Source of the DNA: Lachnospiraceae bacterium NE2001
Lineage (GTDB): Bacteria > Bacillota > Clostridia > Lachnospirales > Lachnospiraceae
Length of the DNA stretch: 64,000 nucleotides
NCBI GenBank assembly: GCA_900110635.1
Contig: FOEK01000009.1
Coordinates: 1-64,000, forward strand
Direction of reading: 5' to 3'
In this document: in pieces, positions 25,815 to 35,588 of the stretch
Position numbering within the stretch: the stretch's first letter is position 1
How the letters are laid out: every line of letters starts with the position of its first letter
Program-made: the position numbers and the translations under genes
Notes under the pieces: model-generated
The model's input: the letters and a program-made list of their open reading frames with translations, nothing else
Databases searched by the model: none
Told to the model about the DNA's origin: nothing

Positions 25815-27107
25815 ATGAAAAAAGGTTTAGTTATATTTTTGAGAGTCCTTTTGGTGTTTGTTATAGTGGCTCTCGCATCCCTGCTTATTGCAATCTTTAT
25901 TGGTGTGATGAGCAAGACTAAGAAAGAAGATACAGTGGCTGAGGAAACAACGGAGGTTGTTACGGAGGCGACTACAGAGGCTGAGAGACATTCGGCTACA
26001 GAAGCCACAGAGGAGATAGTGCCAAATGGAGACGCAGCCGGTATAGATCCAGACAGCTTTATGGCTGATTTTACAATCTATGATCCTGTATCAACAGATG
26101 ATACGATCCATCTTCCTTGGGCAGATATGAATAAGTTCCAGGAGGTTATAGCAAATAGTTCTGGAAATGACAGCTCCAGCAACGATGATGCCAGCGGTGG
26201 CAGCGCCTGGGATACTGTGTCTCTTTCACTTAACAGCGTGGAAGGTTCAATCAATTACAGTACTCCGGGAGATGCTACAAAGACTCAGACTCTGGTAAGT
26301 ACATATATGATACTGGTGGATCTTGATACAGATACAATAGTAGCAGAGAGAAACTGTGAAGCAGTTGTAAGCCCTGCTTCTATGACAAAGATTCTTACAG
26401 TGCTAACTGCACGTGATTTTATAGACGAAACAACCCTTGATGACAAGTTTGTAGTATCAGAGGATATTACAGAGTATGTCAGAAAGAACGACTGTAGTGC
26501 AGTTGGATTTACTCCTAACTCTGAGGTGACAGTCAGGGACCTTCTGTATGGAACAATTCTTCCATCAGGTGCTGATGCAGCCATGGGTCTTGCTGAGTTC
26601 TGCTGTGGATCTCAGGAAGCCTTTGTAGAAGCTATGAATAAGAAGGTTGAGGAGCTTGGTCTCTCTGAAACGGCACATTTCACCAATGTTGTTGGAATGT
26701 ACGATCCAGACCTTCATTGTACTATGAAGGATATGTCAGTTATTCTGGGAGTAGCAGTTCAGGACGATCTGCTTCGTGATGTCCTGTCTCTCAGAACTTA
26801 TTCCACAGATGCAACATTTATCTTTGCTGACTCCACCGAGGAGGGAACAAGCGAGGAGGATGTTCCGGAAGAGGACAAGAGACCTATCGAGGTGTCCAAC
26901 TGGTTCCTTCGCAAGATAGAGGATAAGGAAATGGATGGAAATGTTATAGCAGCCAAGACTGGCTTTGTAAATGAGTCTGGTTGCTGCGCTGCCAGCTACT
27001 ATGAGGCTGACAACGGCAAGCGTTATATCTGTGTCACAGGAAACGCATTTAGCTCCTGGAGAGCAATCTACGACCACGTCTCCATCTACCGTTCACTCAC
27101 CGACTAA
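25815..27107 (+). CDS. D-alanyl-D-alanine carboxypeptidase (class A low-mass PBP)
   Basis: 430 residues from ATG 25815, chosen over an in-frame TTG at 25803 because GGAG lies 6 bases upstream and the N-terminus then reads MKKGLVIFLRVLL. A single N-terminal membrane helix is followed by ~120 residues rich in Thr/Glu/Ser/Asp (a wall-crossing spacer), then the S11-type penicillin-binding domain with SMTK (S-x-x-K), SGA in place of S-x-N (LPSGADAAMG), and KTG (AAKTGFVNESG). It trims the terminal D-Ala from peptidoglycan pentapeptides outside the cell. It ends 20 bases before the sugar-sensor gene. Confidence 0.9.
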   Translation: MKKGLVIFLRVLLVFVIVALASLLIAIFIGVMSKTKKEDTVAEETTEVVTEATTEAERHSATEATEEIVPNGDAAGIDPDSFMADFTIYDPVSTDDTIHLPWADMNKFQEVIANSSGNDSSSNDDASGGSAWDTVSLSLNSVEGSINYSTPGDATKTQTLVSTYMILVDLDTDTIVAERNCEAVVSPASMTKILTVLTARDFIDETTLDDKFVVSEDITEYVRKNDCSAVGFTPNSEVTVRDLLYGTILPSGADAAMGLAEFCCGSQEAFVEAMNKKVEELGLSETAHFTNVVGMYDPDLHCTMKDMSVILGVAVQDDLLRDVLSLRTYSTDATFIFADSTEEGTSEEDVPEEDKRPIEVSNWFLRKIEDKEMDGNVIAAKTGFVNESGCCAASYYEADNGKRYICVTGNAFSSWRAIYDHVSIYRSLTD

Positions 27108-27126
27108 ATCACCAATTGGATCAAGT

Positions 27127-28197
27127 ATGGAAGCAAAAACAAAGGATAAAAAGAATAGAGGGATACTGATAGCTACAGTGGTGCTGGGTGTGCTGCTTAT
27201 TTTAACTGTTGCTTTCAGTATCATTTTCTTTTATAAGCGGATTAAAGATGCCCGCAGTATTCTAGCTATGGACAAGGCTAATACCTACGACAGCTACTAT
27301 GTGTTGATCACAGATAATGCGGACTCTGATTTCTGGCAGAGCGTGTATGAGGGTGCGGTTGAAGAGGCGGCTCTGCATAACGCTTATGTGGAGCTTCTTG
27401 GCACTAACCTTGAGGAGACGCTTAGCACCCAGGATCTTATTCGTATCGCACTCAATTCCAATGTGGATGGGATTATCGTTGAAGGAGATGACAACGAGGA
27501 AATAGTGAAGCTTCTGCTTCAGGAAAATAGAGATAAAAAGATTCCTGTTGTTACAGTTTCCGACGATAATATGGATTCAAAGCGGATCAGTTATATTGGT
27601 GTCAGCAGCTATAACCTGGGCAAGGAATACGGCGAGCAGCTGACAGAGTATGTTAAAGGAAATGTGGATCCTGCCGACAAATGTCGAGTAATGGTTCTGA
27701 TGGACGATACATTTACCCTGAACAGCCGTTCTATTATTCTTACTGCAATAAATGAGTCAATTGAAAAAGACAACCTTACTGACAGAATAGCGCTTTCAAG
27801 TCAGGTTGTTAGTAGTAATAAGGACTATGCTGCCGAGGAGGAAATTCGTAGTATTTTCGTTGGTGAGAACAGTCATAGTGGTCCTGACGTTATAATCTGT
27901 CTAAGTGAGAAGAATACCCTCTGCGTATACCAGACTGTTGTTGACTATAATAAGGTTGGTGATGTAGTGATCTTTGGTTATTATCTGTCACCAACAATTA
28001 AAGATGCTATAGATAAAGATATAATCAGTTCCTCCATAGTAGTAGACACCAATCAGATGGGTAAGAAGAGTGTTGAGGCTATGAATGAATATGAAGAGAC
28101 AGGATATGTTTCTGAGATATATCTGATAGATGCAGATATTGCCACCAAGGAAAACCTTGACTCCTTTGATGTTGAAGGAGGTGGGGATGGTGATTAA
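27127..28197 (+). CDS. Membrane-anchored sugar-binding-protein-like sensor (XylFII-like)
   Basis: 356 residues from ATG 27127 (MEAKTKDKKNRGILIATVV); longer frames run back into the carboxypeptidase gene. One N-terminal helix (~13-33) with no lipobox holds the protein in the membrane. The outside part is a type I periplasmic-binding fold of the Peripla_BP_4 kind (SDFWQSVYEGAVEEA, VDGIIVEGDD, IPVVTVSDDN). It lies directly before and overlaps a YesM/LytS-type kinase gene, as the anchored xylose sensor XylFII does next to LytS in clostridia. The likely job is to bind the sugar and switch the kinase. The sugar itself is not proven. Confidence 0.82.
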   Translation: MEAKTKDKKNRGILIATVVLGVLLILTVAFSIIFFYKRIKDARSILAMDKANTYDSYYVLITDNADSDFWQSVYEGAVEEAALHNAYVELLGTNLEETLSTQDLIRIALNSNVDGIIVEGDDNEEIVKLLLQENRDKKIPVVTVSDDNMDSKRISYIGVSSYNLGKEYGEQLTEYVKGNVDPADKCRVMVLMDDTFTLNSRSIILTAINESIEKDNLTDRIALSSQVVSSNKDYAAEEEIRSIFVGENSHSGPDVIICLSEKNTLCVYQTVVDYNKVGDVVIFGYYLSPTIKDAIDKDIISSSIVVDTNQMGKKSVEAMNEYEETGYVSEIYLIDADIATKENLDSFDVEGGGDGD

Positions 28198-29731
28198 AAA
28201 GCTTAGCCGTTTTCTGGCAAATATGAGAATCCGCTACAAGCTGTCCATTCTAGTTGTTCTGTCGCTGCTGCTTATCATTTTCATAAATATAACAATGTAC
28301 TACAACCTTAACCGTATCACTCGACAGATGGATGCCATATATCAGGGAAATGTTACGCTTTCCGAACTCGAGGATTCCCTGGACACAGTTCAGAACAGTA
28401 TTGCAGAATATCTTAATACTAAGAGCACAGACTCTCTTAACAATTACTATCTTGCCGAGCAGGAGTTTGACAGTATGCTTCAGGCTCTTGAGACAGAGAC
28501 AACAGATAATCAGCAGAAACTGATGGAACGTAATATCTTCTATATGTCCCAGCATTATCTGGAGCTTACTTCTGATACGATAGATGCAAAACGTGGTAGA
28601 AATGTTGAAAAATACAAGGAAACCTATGAGCAGTCCAGTGAGATATATAGATATATCAAGTCGTATATTACAAGTCTGAATGGTTATAGATTCAGAAGCA
28701 ATACCCAGAGTTATATAGCTCTGTCGTCTGCGGTTGGTTATCTTGAGATAATGAGTATTGTTATATTTGTGCTTATGACAATATTTGATGTAATGCTTGT
28801 TATTCTGGTTACAAGAAATATCACTCAGCCTCTTCACGAGCTGTCATTGGCCGCAAACAGTGTATCTGAAGGACAGCTGGAGACAACTCCTCAGGTTAAG
28901 GTCCACGGAATGGACGAGGTGGGCGTGGTTACAGTTGCATTTAACCAGATGATGACCAGTATTCCGGAGTTCATTGCACGACTTAAGGAAGGTATGGAGA
29001 AGGAGCAGCAGCTGAAGGAGAAGGAAATCCTTATGGAGGCTCATCTTAAGGATGCACAGCTAAAATATCTGCAGGCTCAGATCAATCCACATTTCCTGTT
29101 TAATACACTGAATGCCGGTTCCCAACTTGCCATGATGGAGCACGCAGACAGAACCTATGACTATATACAGAATGTGGCGGCCTTCTTCAGATACAATGTT
29201 TCGAAGAATGATGAGGTGACTCTGGCTCAGGAAATTGAGCTGGTTGATATCTATATATACATATTAAATGTTAGATTCTCGGGAGATATACATTTTAAAA
29301 AGGAAATAGAGAGTGAAGATCTGCTCCGGGTTATGCTTCCTGGTATGATACTTCAGCCGATAGTTGAGAACTCTGTAAATTACGGTATTCGCGATATTGA
29401 GAGAGAGGGGCACATCACGCTTTCTGTATATCGCGTAGATGATAATGTGTGCATCAGCATTTCAGATAATGGAATCGGTATGTCTCAGGAACTTATAAAA
29501 CTGGTTCTTTCGGGTGAGTATTCTTCGCTTCCGGATAATATCAAGAGCGAGGAAAAATATGAAGCGCAGAATGGCCAGAAAAAGAAGGGAAATGGTGTCG
29601 GTCTCAATAATGTATTCGAGCGACTCAGACTTTACTTTGACGGAAGAAACAATGTGGATATAATAAGTAATGGAAAGAATCAGGGAACCGAGGTTCTGAT
29701 AACTATTCCATTTGATGATGATACTGTATAA
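28187..29731 (+). CDS. YesM/LytS-type sensor histidine kinase
   Basis: 514 residues. ATG 28187 overlaps the sensor gene by 11 bases and has AAGGAGG 5 bases upstream. Two membrane helices (~17-37 and ~180-205) flank a ~140-residue helical outside domain. Then come HAMP (TQPLHELSLAANSVSEG), a short coiled coil, the His_kinase domain with acceptor His in QAQINPHFLFNTLN, and HATPase with ILQPIVENSVNYG and DNGIGM. The close overlap with the binding-protein gene suggests a physical complex sensing sugar. It would phosphorylate the YesN-like regulator next to it. Confidence 0.93.
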   Translation: MVIKKLSRFLANMRIRYKLSILVVLSLLLIIFINITMYYNLNRITRQMDAIYQGNVTLSELEDSLDTVQNSIAEYLNTKSTDSLNNYYLAEQEFDSMLQALETETTDNQQKLMERNIFYMSQHYLELTSDTIDAKRGRNVEKYKETYEQSSEIYRYIKSYITSLNGYRFRSNTQSYIALSSAVGYLEIMSIVIFVLMTIFDVMLVILVTRNITQPLHELSLAANSVSEGQLETTPQVKVHGMDEVGVVTVAFNQMMTSIPEFIARLKEGMEKEQQLKEKEILMEAHLKDAQLKYLQAQINPHFLFNTLNAGSQLAMMEHADRTYDYIQNVAAFFRYNVSKNDEVTLAQEIELVDIYIYILNVRFSGDIHFKKEIESEDLLRVMLPGMILQPIVENSVNYGIRDIEREGHITLSVYRVDDNVCISISDNGIGMSQELIKLVLSGEYSSLPDNIKSEEKYEAQNGQKKKGNGVGLNNVFERLRLYFDGRNNVDIISNGKNQGTEVLITIPFDDDTV

Positions 29732-29743
29732 AAAAGGGTGACT

Positions 29744-31330
29744 ATGTATAGAATAATGATTGCAGATGATGAGGGAATTGTTATAGATTCCTTCTCATAT
29801 ATGATAAAGGAAGAGTTTGGTGACGATGTCTCCATAGAGACGGCCAAGACGGGCAGAAGCGTTATTGAGCTTGCGGAGAGATTCAGGCCGGATATTGCAC
29901 TGATGGATATTCGTATGCCTGGTATAAATGGTATAGATGCCATAAGGGAGATAAGGAAGAGGAACCCTGGCATAACATTTATCATAATCTCTGCCTATGA
30001 CAAGTTCGGTTACGCTCAGGAGGCCATGAGTCTTGGGGTTATCGACTATCTGCATAAGCCTGTTGAACGTCACAAGTTTATTGAGACTATTCGAAAGGCT
30101 ATGGCAAATGTAGATGTGGATCGTGAGAAGAGAACCAAGGAACTTGAAATCCTTGAGAAGCTGGAGACAGTTACGCCTATACTGGAAAGCGGACTTATCT
30201 ACAACCTTCTCTTTCAGGATTTTTATCAGGAGGATATTCTCAACTTTAAGAAGCTGCTGGAGATTGAAGAGGACTACGGCTTTATGATGGCCCTTGTCTT
30301 TGGAGATGAGCAGGGGGAAGAGGGATATCTGACGAATGCTGTTGGAACCTCTGTCAGACTACAGAATAAATCCAGGGACCTCAGAGAGATAATCAAGAGT
30401 TATTTTACCTCAGTGATCGGTCCTATTATGGCTAATAAGATTGCTATCTATATTCCTTATGATAAGAAGGAAATGGAATATAACGAGCGTATTGAAATAA
30501 TCGATAATGCCAGAAATATGGTCAGAAGACTGAATACTCAGCTGGAGGCTGTGTTCAGGGTGGGTATTGGAGGCATACATACTTTGGATAATCAGATGGT
30601 ATCATACAACGAGGCTTTGGACAGCCTTGCACAGTCCAGTGGTTCCGTCATTCACAGTGCGGATCTTGCGGCGGGAGCGGAGTACGAAGAGGACTATCCA
30701 GTAGATAAGGAAAATGTACTCTTTGATGCTATAAAGCGAGGAGAGATGGACACAGCTCTTGTTGCCGGAAATCAGTTCTTTGACTGGATGACTTCTAAGT
30801 ATGATGGATATTCGGATGATATCAAGCTAAAGACTCTGGAGTTTGTTCTTCGTGCTGAGACTATAGCTTATGAAAAGGGTACTGGTGTATACAAGTTCAG
30901 ATCACGTCAGGATTATCTATCTATTATAAATAGAACAGAAAGCTACGATAAGCTTCGTAAATGGTTCACGGACAAGATATCAGAGGTCTGCCAGAATGTT
31001 AAATCCCGCAGGGAAAACCGTTCAAGTGGAGTTATAGATAAAGCCAGGGATTATATAAATGCCAACTATCAAAAGGATATATCGCTTGATGAGGTATCCC
31101 GTGAGATAAATATCAGTCCGTATTATTTTAGTAAAGTATTTAAAGAAGCAACTGGTCAGAACTTTATAGATTATCTGACAGGACTTCGTATCGAGAAGGC
31201 GAAGGAACTTCTTGATAATACCGATATGAGTATGAAGGAAATATGTGTTGAGGTTGGTTATTCCAATCCTAACTACTTTAGTCGTATCTTTAAGAAGATT
31301 GTTGGTGTATCACCAACCGAGTATCGATGA
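29744..31330 (+). CDS. YesN-type response regulator, AraC family
   Basis: 528 residues from ATG 29744 (AAAGGG 5 bases upstream; a GTG at 29738 lies inside that site). The N-terminal receiver (~1-120) has ADDEG, acceptor Asp in LMDIRMPG and Lys in LHKPV. A ~280-residue central region typical of YesN regulators follows. The C-terminal double helix-turn-helix AraC domain (~428-528) has ISPYYFSKVFKEATG and the closing GYSNPNYFSRIFKKIVGVSPTEYR-like motif. It should activate the downstream sugar-transport genes. Confidence 0.94.
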   Translation: MYRIMIADDEGIVIDSFSYMIKEEFGDDVSIETAKTGRSVIELAERFRPDIALMDIRMPGINGIDAIREIRKRNPGITFIIISAYDKFGYAQEAMSLGVIDYLHKPVERHKFIETIRKAMANVDVDREKRTKELEILEKLETVTPILESGLIYNLLFQDFYQEDILNFKKLLEIEEDYGFMMALVFGDEQGEEGYLTNAVGTSVRLQNKSRDLREIIKSYFTSVIGPIMANKIAIYIPYDKKEMEYNERIEIIDNARNMVRRLNTQLEAVFRVGIGGIHTLDNQMVSYNEALDSLAQSSGSVIHSADLAAGAEYEEDYPVDKENVLFDAIKRGEMDTALVAGNQFFDWMTSKYDGYSDDIKLKTLEFVLRAETIAYEKGTGVYKFRSRQDYLSIINRTESYDKLRKWFTDKISEVCQNVKSRRENRSSGVIDKARDYINANYQKDISLDEVSREINISPYYFSKVFKEATGQNFIDYLTGLRIEKAKELLDNTDMSMKEICVEVGYSNPNYFSRIFKKIVGVSPTEYR

Positions 31331-31356
31331 TAAAAAAGAAGGTTGAGTTTTGAAGT

Positions 31357-32421
31357 ATGAATAAGCAGTTTTTAGTAAAAAGAATACTTGCTTTAATTCT
31401 GGTAATATCATTATTATGTCTCACTGGTTGTGGGAACATATCAGGTGAAGAGTCAAGTAGTCACCAGGATAATAGCAATAATGATCATATTACGATCGGA
31501 TTCAGTATTGATTCCTACCTTATAGAAAGGTGGCAGAGGGATACAGATGTATTTGTTGCCAAGATGAAGGAGCTGGATTCCTCAGCAGAGATTAATCTGC
31601 AAAATGCAAATGGTGATATCGAGACACAGAGACAGCAGATTAAATACCTGATAGAAAAGAAGGTTGATGTACTTATTATAGTATGTATCGATTCTGACAG
31701 TCTTTCTGATGTGGTCAGTGATGCTAAGAATGCTGGTATTCCGGTTATATCCTATGACAGACTTATCAAAGATGCAGACTGTGATCTCTATATATCATTT
31801 GATAATGAAATGGTAGGAAAGCTTATGGGACAGGCTCTTGTGAATGCAGGCCTCCCTAATAAGAAGGTAATCATGCTGTCCGGACCAACTGAGGATAATA
31901 ACGTGTCGCTTGTTGAAGCAGGCTTCAAGTCAGTTATGAAGGAAAATGGTGTTAAGATAGTTGATGTGTATCATACACCGGGCTGGAAAGCAGAGGAAGC
32001 TGCCACATATATAAGTGATCACATAAATGAGCTTGATGACGTGGATGCAATAATGTGTGGAAATGATAACATAGCCACTATGGTAATAAGAACACTGTCT
32101 GAGGCAAGGCTTGCCGGAAAGATTAAGATAGTCGGACAGGATGCAGACCTGGAGGCCTGTCAGCGTGTTGTTGAAGGAACACAGGTTATGACAGTTTATA
32201 AGCCAGTGGAGAAGCTGGCACAGGCTGCTGCAGAAAATGCATACGCCCTTGCAACACGAGGAGAGCTTGCAAGTTCCACCGATGCTATGTCCAACGGAAG
32301 CTATGATATACAGTATTGCTATCTTAGTCCTATAGCCGTAACCGCCGACAATATGGATGAAACCGTAATCGACAGCGGATTCCACGGCCACGACGAAGTC
32401 TATCTCAACGTTACAGACTAA
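31357..32421 (+). CDS. Sugar-binding lipoprotein (xylose/ChvE-like), first paralogue
   Basis: 354 residues. A lipoprotein signal peptide with lipobox LTGC (Cys at ~26) is followed by a Ser/Asn linker and a Peripla_BP_4 domain resembling XylF: GFSIDSYLIERWQRD, NANGDIETQRQQIKYLI, VISYDRLI, CGNDNIATMVI, GQDADLEACQRVVEG. It differs from the next binding protein in length and in lacking the acidic linker. It sits with the two-component genes and before a strong terminator, so it may work in signalling as well as in uptake. Confidence 0.85.
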   Translation: MNKQFLVKRILALILVISLLCLTGCGNISGEESSSHQDNSNNDHITIGFSIDSYLIERWQRDTDVFVAKMKELDSSAEINLQNANGDIETQRQQIKYLIEKKVDVLIIVCIDSDSLSDVVSDAKNAGIPVISYDRLIKDADCDLYISFDNEMVGKLMGQALVNAGLPNKKVIMLSGPTEDNNVSLVEAGFKSVMKENGVKIVDVYHTPGWKAEEAATYISDHINELDDVDAIMCGNDNIATMVIRTLSEARLAGKIKIVGQDADLEACQRVVEGTQVMTVYKPVEKLAQAAAENAYALATRGELASSTDAMSNGSYDIQYCYLSPIAVTADNMDETVIDSGFHGHDEVYLNVTD

Positions 32422-32437
32422 AATATTATCAATAGAG

Positions 32438-32489
32438 TAGCACAATCTTGTCATTTTTTAGTAACAATGACAAGATTGTGCTATTTTGT
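32438..32489 (+). terminator. Terminator between sensing and transport genes
   Basis: A perfect 18-base-pair stem (TAGCACAATCTTGTCATT with its complement at 32466-32483) followed by TTTTGTT. It separates the regulatory operon from the transport operon. Confidence 0.92.
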
Positions 32490-32570
32490 TGTCATTTATA
32501 TCAATAAACTGACAAAAATTGAAAGATACTCGCAAACAATAGCTAGTAATCCTGTGTTATTATTCTTACA

Positions 32571-32585
32571 TCGGAAACGAGAACA
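32571..32585. promoter_or_regulatory. Weak catabolite-repression (cre)-like site
   Basis: TCGGAAACGAGAACA agrees with the CcpA box WTGNAANCGNWNNCW except at two positions, 39 bases before the transport operon start. It is a plausible control point for a sugar-uptake operon but weak on sequence alone. Confidence 0.3.
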
Positions 32586-32623
32586 TTTTTAAACAATACA
32601 ATTTTTGAAGGAGGTTTTTAATT

Positions 32624-33877
32624 ATGTTCAAGAAGAAGTTAATCGCTGGTCTTTTAGGAACAGCAATGGTAGCAAGTATGCTCACAGGTTGTGGCGGCAC
32701 ATCAGACACAGGTTCAAATGATACTGCTGCTGATACAGAGGCTACAACAGCTGCAGCTACAGAGGCAGCAGACGATACAGCAGATGATGCAGCAGATGAC
32801 ACAGCTGATGATGCAGCTGATGATACTGCAGATGCAGGCGGCAAGAAGGTTGGTATCGCAATGCCTACCAAGTCTCTTGAGAGATGGAACAGAGATGGTT
32901 CTTATCTTGAGGAGCAGTTCTCAAGCAAGGGATACGAAGTATCACTTACTTACTCAGACAACAAGATCGATCAGCAGGTTAAGGATATCGAGTCTCTTAT
33001 CGCAGACGATGTAGATCTTCTCGTTATCGCAGCTATCGACGGTGAGTCACTTACACAGGTTCTTGCAGACGCTAAGGAAGAGGGAATCCCAGTTATTTCT
33101 TATGACCGTCTTATCATGAACACAGATGCAGTTAGCTACTATGTATCATTTGATAACTACACAGTTGGTAAGCTCCAGGGCGAGTTCGTTAGAGATCAGC
33201 TTGATCTTGACAACGCTGATGGTCCTTTCAACATTGAGTTTACTGCTGGTGATCCTGCAGATAACAATGCTGGATTCTTCTTCAACGGTGCTTATGACGC
33301 TCTTAAGTCTTACATCGATGAAGGAAAGCTCGTAGTTCCTTCAGGACAGACAGAGTTTGATCAGGTTGCTACAAAGTCTTGGGATACAGCAACAGCTATG
33401 ACAAGATTCCAGAACATCCTTGGTTCTAACTACTCAGATGGAACACAGCTTGATGTTGCTCTTTGCTCAAATGACTCTACAGCACTTGGTGTTACACAGG
33501 CAATCGAGTCTGACTATGCTGGTTCTAACTCAGTTATCATCACAGGTCAGGATGGTGACGAGGCTAACCTTGCTAACATCGTTGATGGAAAGCAGACAAT
33601 GACAGTTTACAAGGCAGTTGCTAACGAGGCAGTTGCTACACTTGATCTTGGTATCGCACTTCTTAAGGGTGAGACACCTGATGCTTCACTTATTGACAAC
33701 TCAGGATGGAGCTTCGATTGTACATATGATACATCTTCATATGACAACGGAACTGGAATCATTCCTTCATATCTGCTTGTTCCTACAGTAGTTACAAAGG
33801 ACAACATCCAGAGCGAGCTTGTTGATACAGGTTACTACACAATGGATGATGATGGTTATCCACATCCTACTAACTAG
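32624..33877 (+). CDS. ChvE/XylF-type sugar-binding lipoprotein of the ABC transporter
   Basis: 417 residues. The signal peptide ends in lipobox LTGC (Cys ~23). An acidic, tandem linker follows (DDTADDAADDTADDAADD, ~45-70), then the binding domain: GIAMPTKSLERWNRD, DNKIDQQVKDIESLI, VISYDRLI, ITGQDGDEAN. ChvE relatives bind arabinose, xylose, glucose, galactose and similar monosaccharides. AAGGAGG lies 10 bases before the ATG. Codon choice is visibly more uniform than in its neighbours (AAG, ATC, GAT/GAC, CTT), as expected for an abundant protein. A stem-loop follows before the ATPase gene. Confidence 0.9.
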   Translation: MFKKKLIAGLLGTAMVASMLTGCGGTSDTGSNDTAADTEATTAAATEAADDTADDAADDTADDAADDTADAGGKKVGIAMPTKSLERWNRDGSYLEEQFSSKGYEVSLTYSDNKIDQQVKDIESLIADDVDLLVIAAIDGESLTQVLADAKEEGIPVISYDRLIMNTDAVSYYVSFDNYTVGKLQGEFVRDQLDLDNADGPFNIEFTAGDPADNNAGFFFNGAYDALKSYIDEGKLVVPSGQTEFDQVATKSWDTATAMTRFQNILGSNYSDGTQLDVALCSNDSTALGVTQAIESDYAGSNSVIITGQDGDEANLANIVDGKQTMTVYKAVANEAVATLDLGIALLKGETPDASLIDNSGWSFDCTYDTSSYDNGTGIIPSYLLVPTVVTKDNIQSELVDTGYYTMDDDGYPHPTN

Positions 33878-33918
33878 TTTTTAGAAAACATTTAACATAT
33901 TTCTCGTCCCTAAAAAAA

Positions 33919-33942
33919 GGCCCGATCATAAAAGATCGGGCC
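33919..33942 (-). terminator. GC-rich intercistronic stem-loop
   Basis: GGCCCGATC and GATCGGGCC form a perfect 9-base-pair stem around ATAAAA, with outer TCTCGT/ACGAGA pairing. On the plus strand no T tract follows, but on the minus strand the stem is followed by seven T. So it is a textbook terminator for antisense transcripts. On the sense strand it more likely protects the binding-protein message or lowers read-through. Confidence 0.7.
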
Positions 33943-33994
33943 GAGGTACGAGATATTATTTTGAGAAGAAATATGCTTCAAAGGAGGTAATGAC

Positions 33995-35533
33995 TTGTCT
34001 GATTATATATTGGAAATGAAAGAAATTACCAAACTTTATCCCGGTGTTAAAGCGCTGGACAATGTCAACCTTCAGGTTGAGCGTGGTGAGATACATGCGT
34101 TGGTTGGAGAAAATGGTGCTGGTAAATCGACACTGATGAATGTACTTTCGGGAACTATTCCATATGGAGAATATACCGGAAGCATTACATATAATGGTAA
34201 AGAGTGTGAATTTCATAATATTCATGATAGCGAAGAAGAAGGAATAGTTATTATACACCAGGAGCTTGCTTTGATACCTGAGCTTACAATAGCTGAGAAT
34301 ATGTTCCTGGGAAATGAAAGAGCAAATAAATTAGGAAAGATTAACTGGGGCGAAACTTTTGTAAAGGCTAGTGAACAGATGAAGAGAGTTGGTCTTAAGG
34401 AAAGCCCATCAGTTTTAATTAAGGATATAGGTACAGGTAAGCAGCAGCTGGTTGAGATTGCAAAGGCTCTGTCTAAGAACGTTAAGCTTCTTATTCTTGA
34501 TGAGCCTACATCTTCTCTGAATGAGGAAGATTCAAAGATGCTTCTGGATATGCTGCTTGGCTTCAAGGAAGAGGGACTTACCTCTATCATTATTACTCAT
34601 AAGTTAAACGAGGTTTCATATGTTGCTGACAGGATCACTGTCGTTCGAGATGGTTCAACCATTGAGACTATGGATAATCCTGAGCACAATATCGATGAAG
34701 ATCGTATCATTAAGGGAATGGTTGGTCGTGAACTGACAGATCGTTATCCATCTCGTGTACACGATGTAAGTGATAAGGTAGTTTTCGAAGCTAAAGATTG
34801 GACCGTATATCATCCTGTATATACAGAAAAATGTATGGACAAGAAGGTTAGCTTCAAGGTTCATAAGGGAGAAATCGTTGGATTCTCCGGACTCCAGGGA
34901 GCAGGCAGAACAGAACTTGCAATGTCTCTCTTTGGTAAGAGTTATGGTAGCAACATATCAGGTCAGGAGTTCATTAAGGGTGAAGAGGTTAAATTAAAGA
35001 ATGAACACGATGCTATACAGCATGGCCTGGCGTATGTTACAGAAGATAGAAAAACCAATGGTCTGGTACTTCCGGATTCAATAGCTAAGAATACAACCAT
35101 GGCTAAGATGGAAAAGGTATCCAAACGAGGAGTTATTGATTTCCATAAAGAAGCTAAGGTTGCCCAGGAATATGTCAAGGCTATGAAGACCAAGACACCT
35201 AGTGTTACCCAGGCTGTTGGAAATCTGTCTGGTGGTAATCAGCAGAAGGTACTCCTTTCAAAATGGATGTTTGCTGAACCAGATGTTCTGATACTTGATG
35301 AGCCTACTCGTGGTATCGACGTAGGTGCAAAGTACGAGATCTATTCAATCATGAACCAGATGGTAGCTGAAGGAAAGGCGGTTATTATGATATCCTCCGA
35401 GCTTCCTGAGCTTCTAGGTATGTGTGATAGAATCTACGTCATGAACGAAGGCGAAATTGTAGGTGAGTTTACAGCAGAAGAAGCTACTCAGGAGAAGATC
35501 ATGAGTGCAATTCTTTCTCATACTAATAAATAA
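33995..35533 (+). CDS. Sugar ABC transporter ATP-binding protein (XylG/GguA-type)
   Basis: 512 residues. The start is TTG (AAGGAGG 7 bases upstream; the ATG at 33990 meets an early stop). It has two ABC domains in one chain, as in RbsA/XylG. The first has Walker [10 protein letters not shown], a degenerate signature [12 protein letters not shown] and Walker [12 protein letters not shown]. The second has a relaxed Walker [11 protein letters not shown], the signature LSGGNQQKV and Walker [15 protein letters not shown]. It powers uptake of the sugar delivered by the ChvE/XylF-like protein. Confidence 0.93.
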   Translation: MSDYILEMKEITKLYPGVKALDNVNLQVERGEIHALVGENGAGKSTLMNVLSGTIPYGEYTGSITYNGKECEFHNIHDSEEEGIVIIHQELALIPELTIAENMFLGNERANKLGKINWGETFVKASEQMKRVGLKESPSVLIKDIGTGKQQLVEIAKALSKNVKLLILDEPTSSLNEEDSKMLLDMLLGFKEEGLTSIIITHKLNEVSYVADRITVVRDGSTIETMDNPEHNIDEDRIIKGMVGRELTDRYPSRVHDVSDKVVFEAKDWTVYHPVYTEKCMDKKVSFKVHKGEIVGFSGLQGAGRTELAMSLFGKSYGSNISGQEFIKGEEVKLKNEHDAIQHGLAYVTEDRKTNGLVLPDSIAKNTTMAKMEKVSKRGVIDFHKEAKVAQEYVKAMKTKTPSVTQAVGNLSGGNQQKVLLSKWMFAEPDVLILDEPTRGIDVGAKYEIYSIMNQMVAEGKAVIMISSELPELLGMCDRIYVMNEGEIVGEFTAEEATQEKIMSAILSHTNK

Positions 35534-35588
35534 AGCCTAAAGATAATAAAATAATAGATAATTAGTCTAAACTCAGGAGGAGTTAGTA

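Noticed and set aside
26971-27126. Upstream extension of the sugar-sensor gene
   Set aside because: It overlaps the carboxypeptidase coding region in another frame and has no signal-like character; ATG 27127 gives a clean anchor helix.
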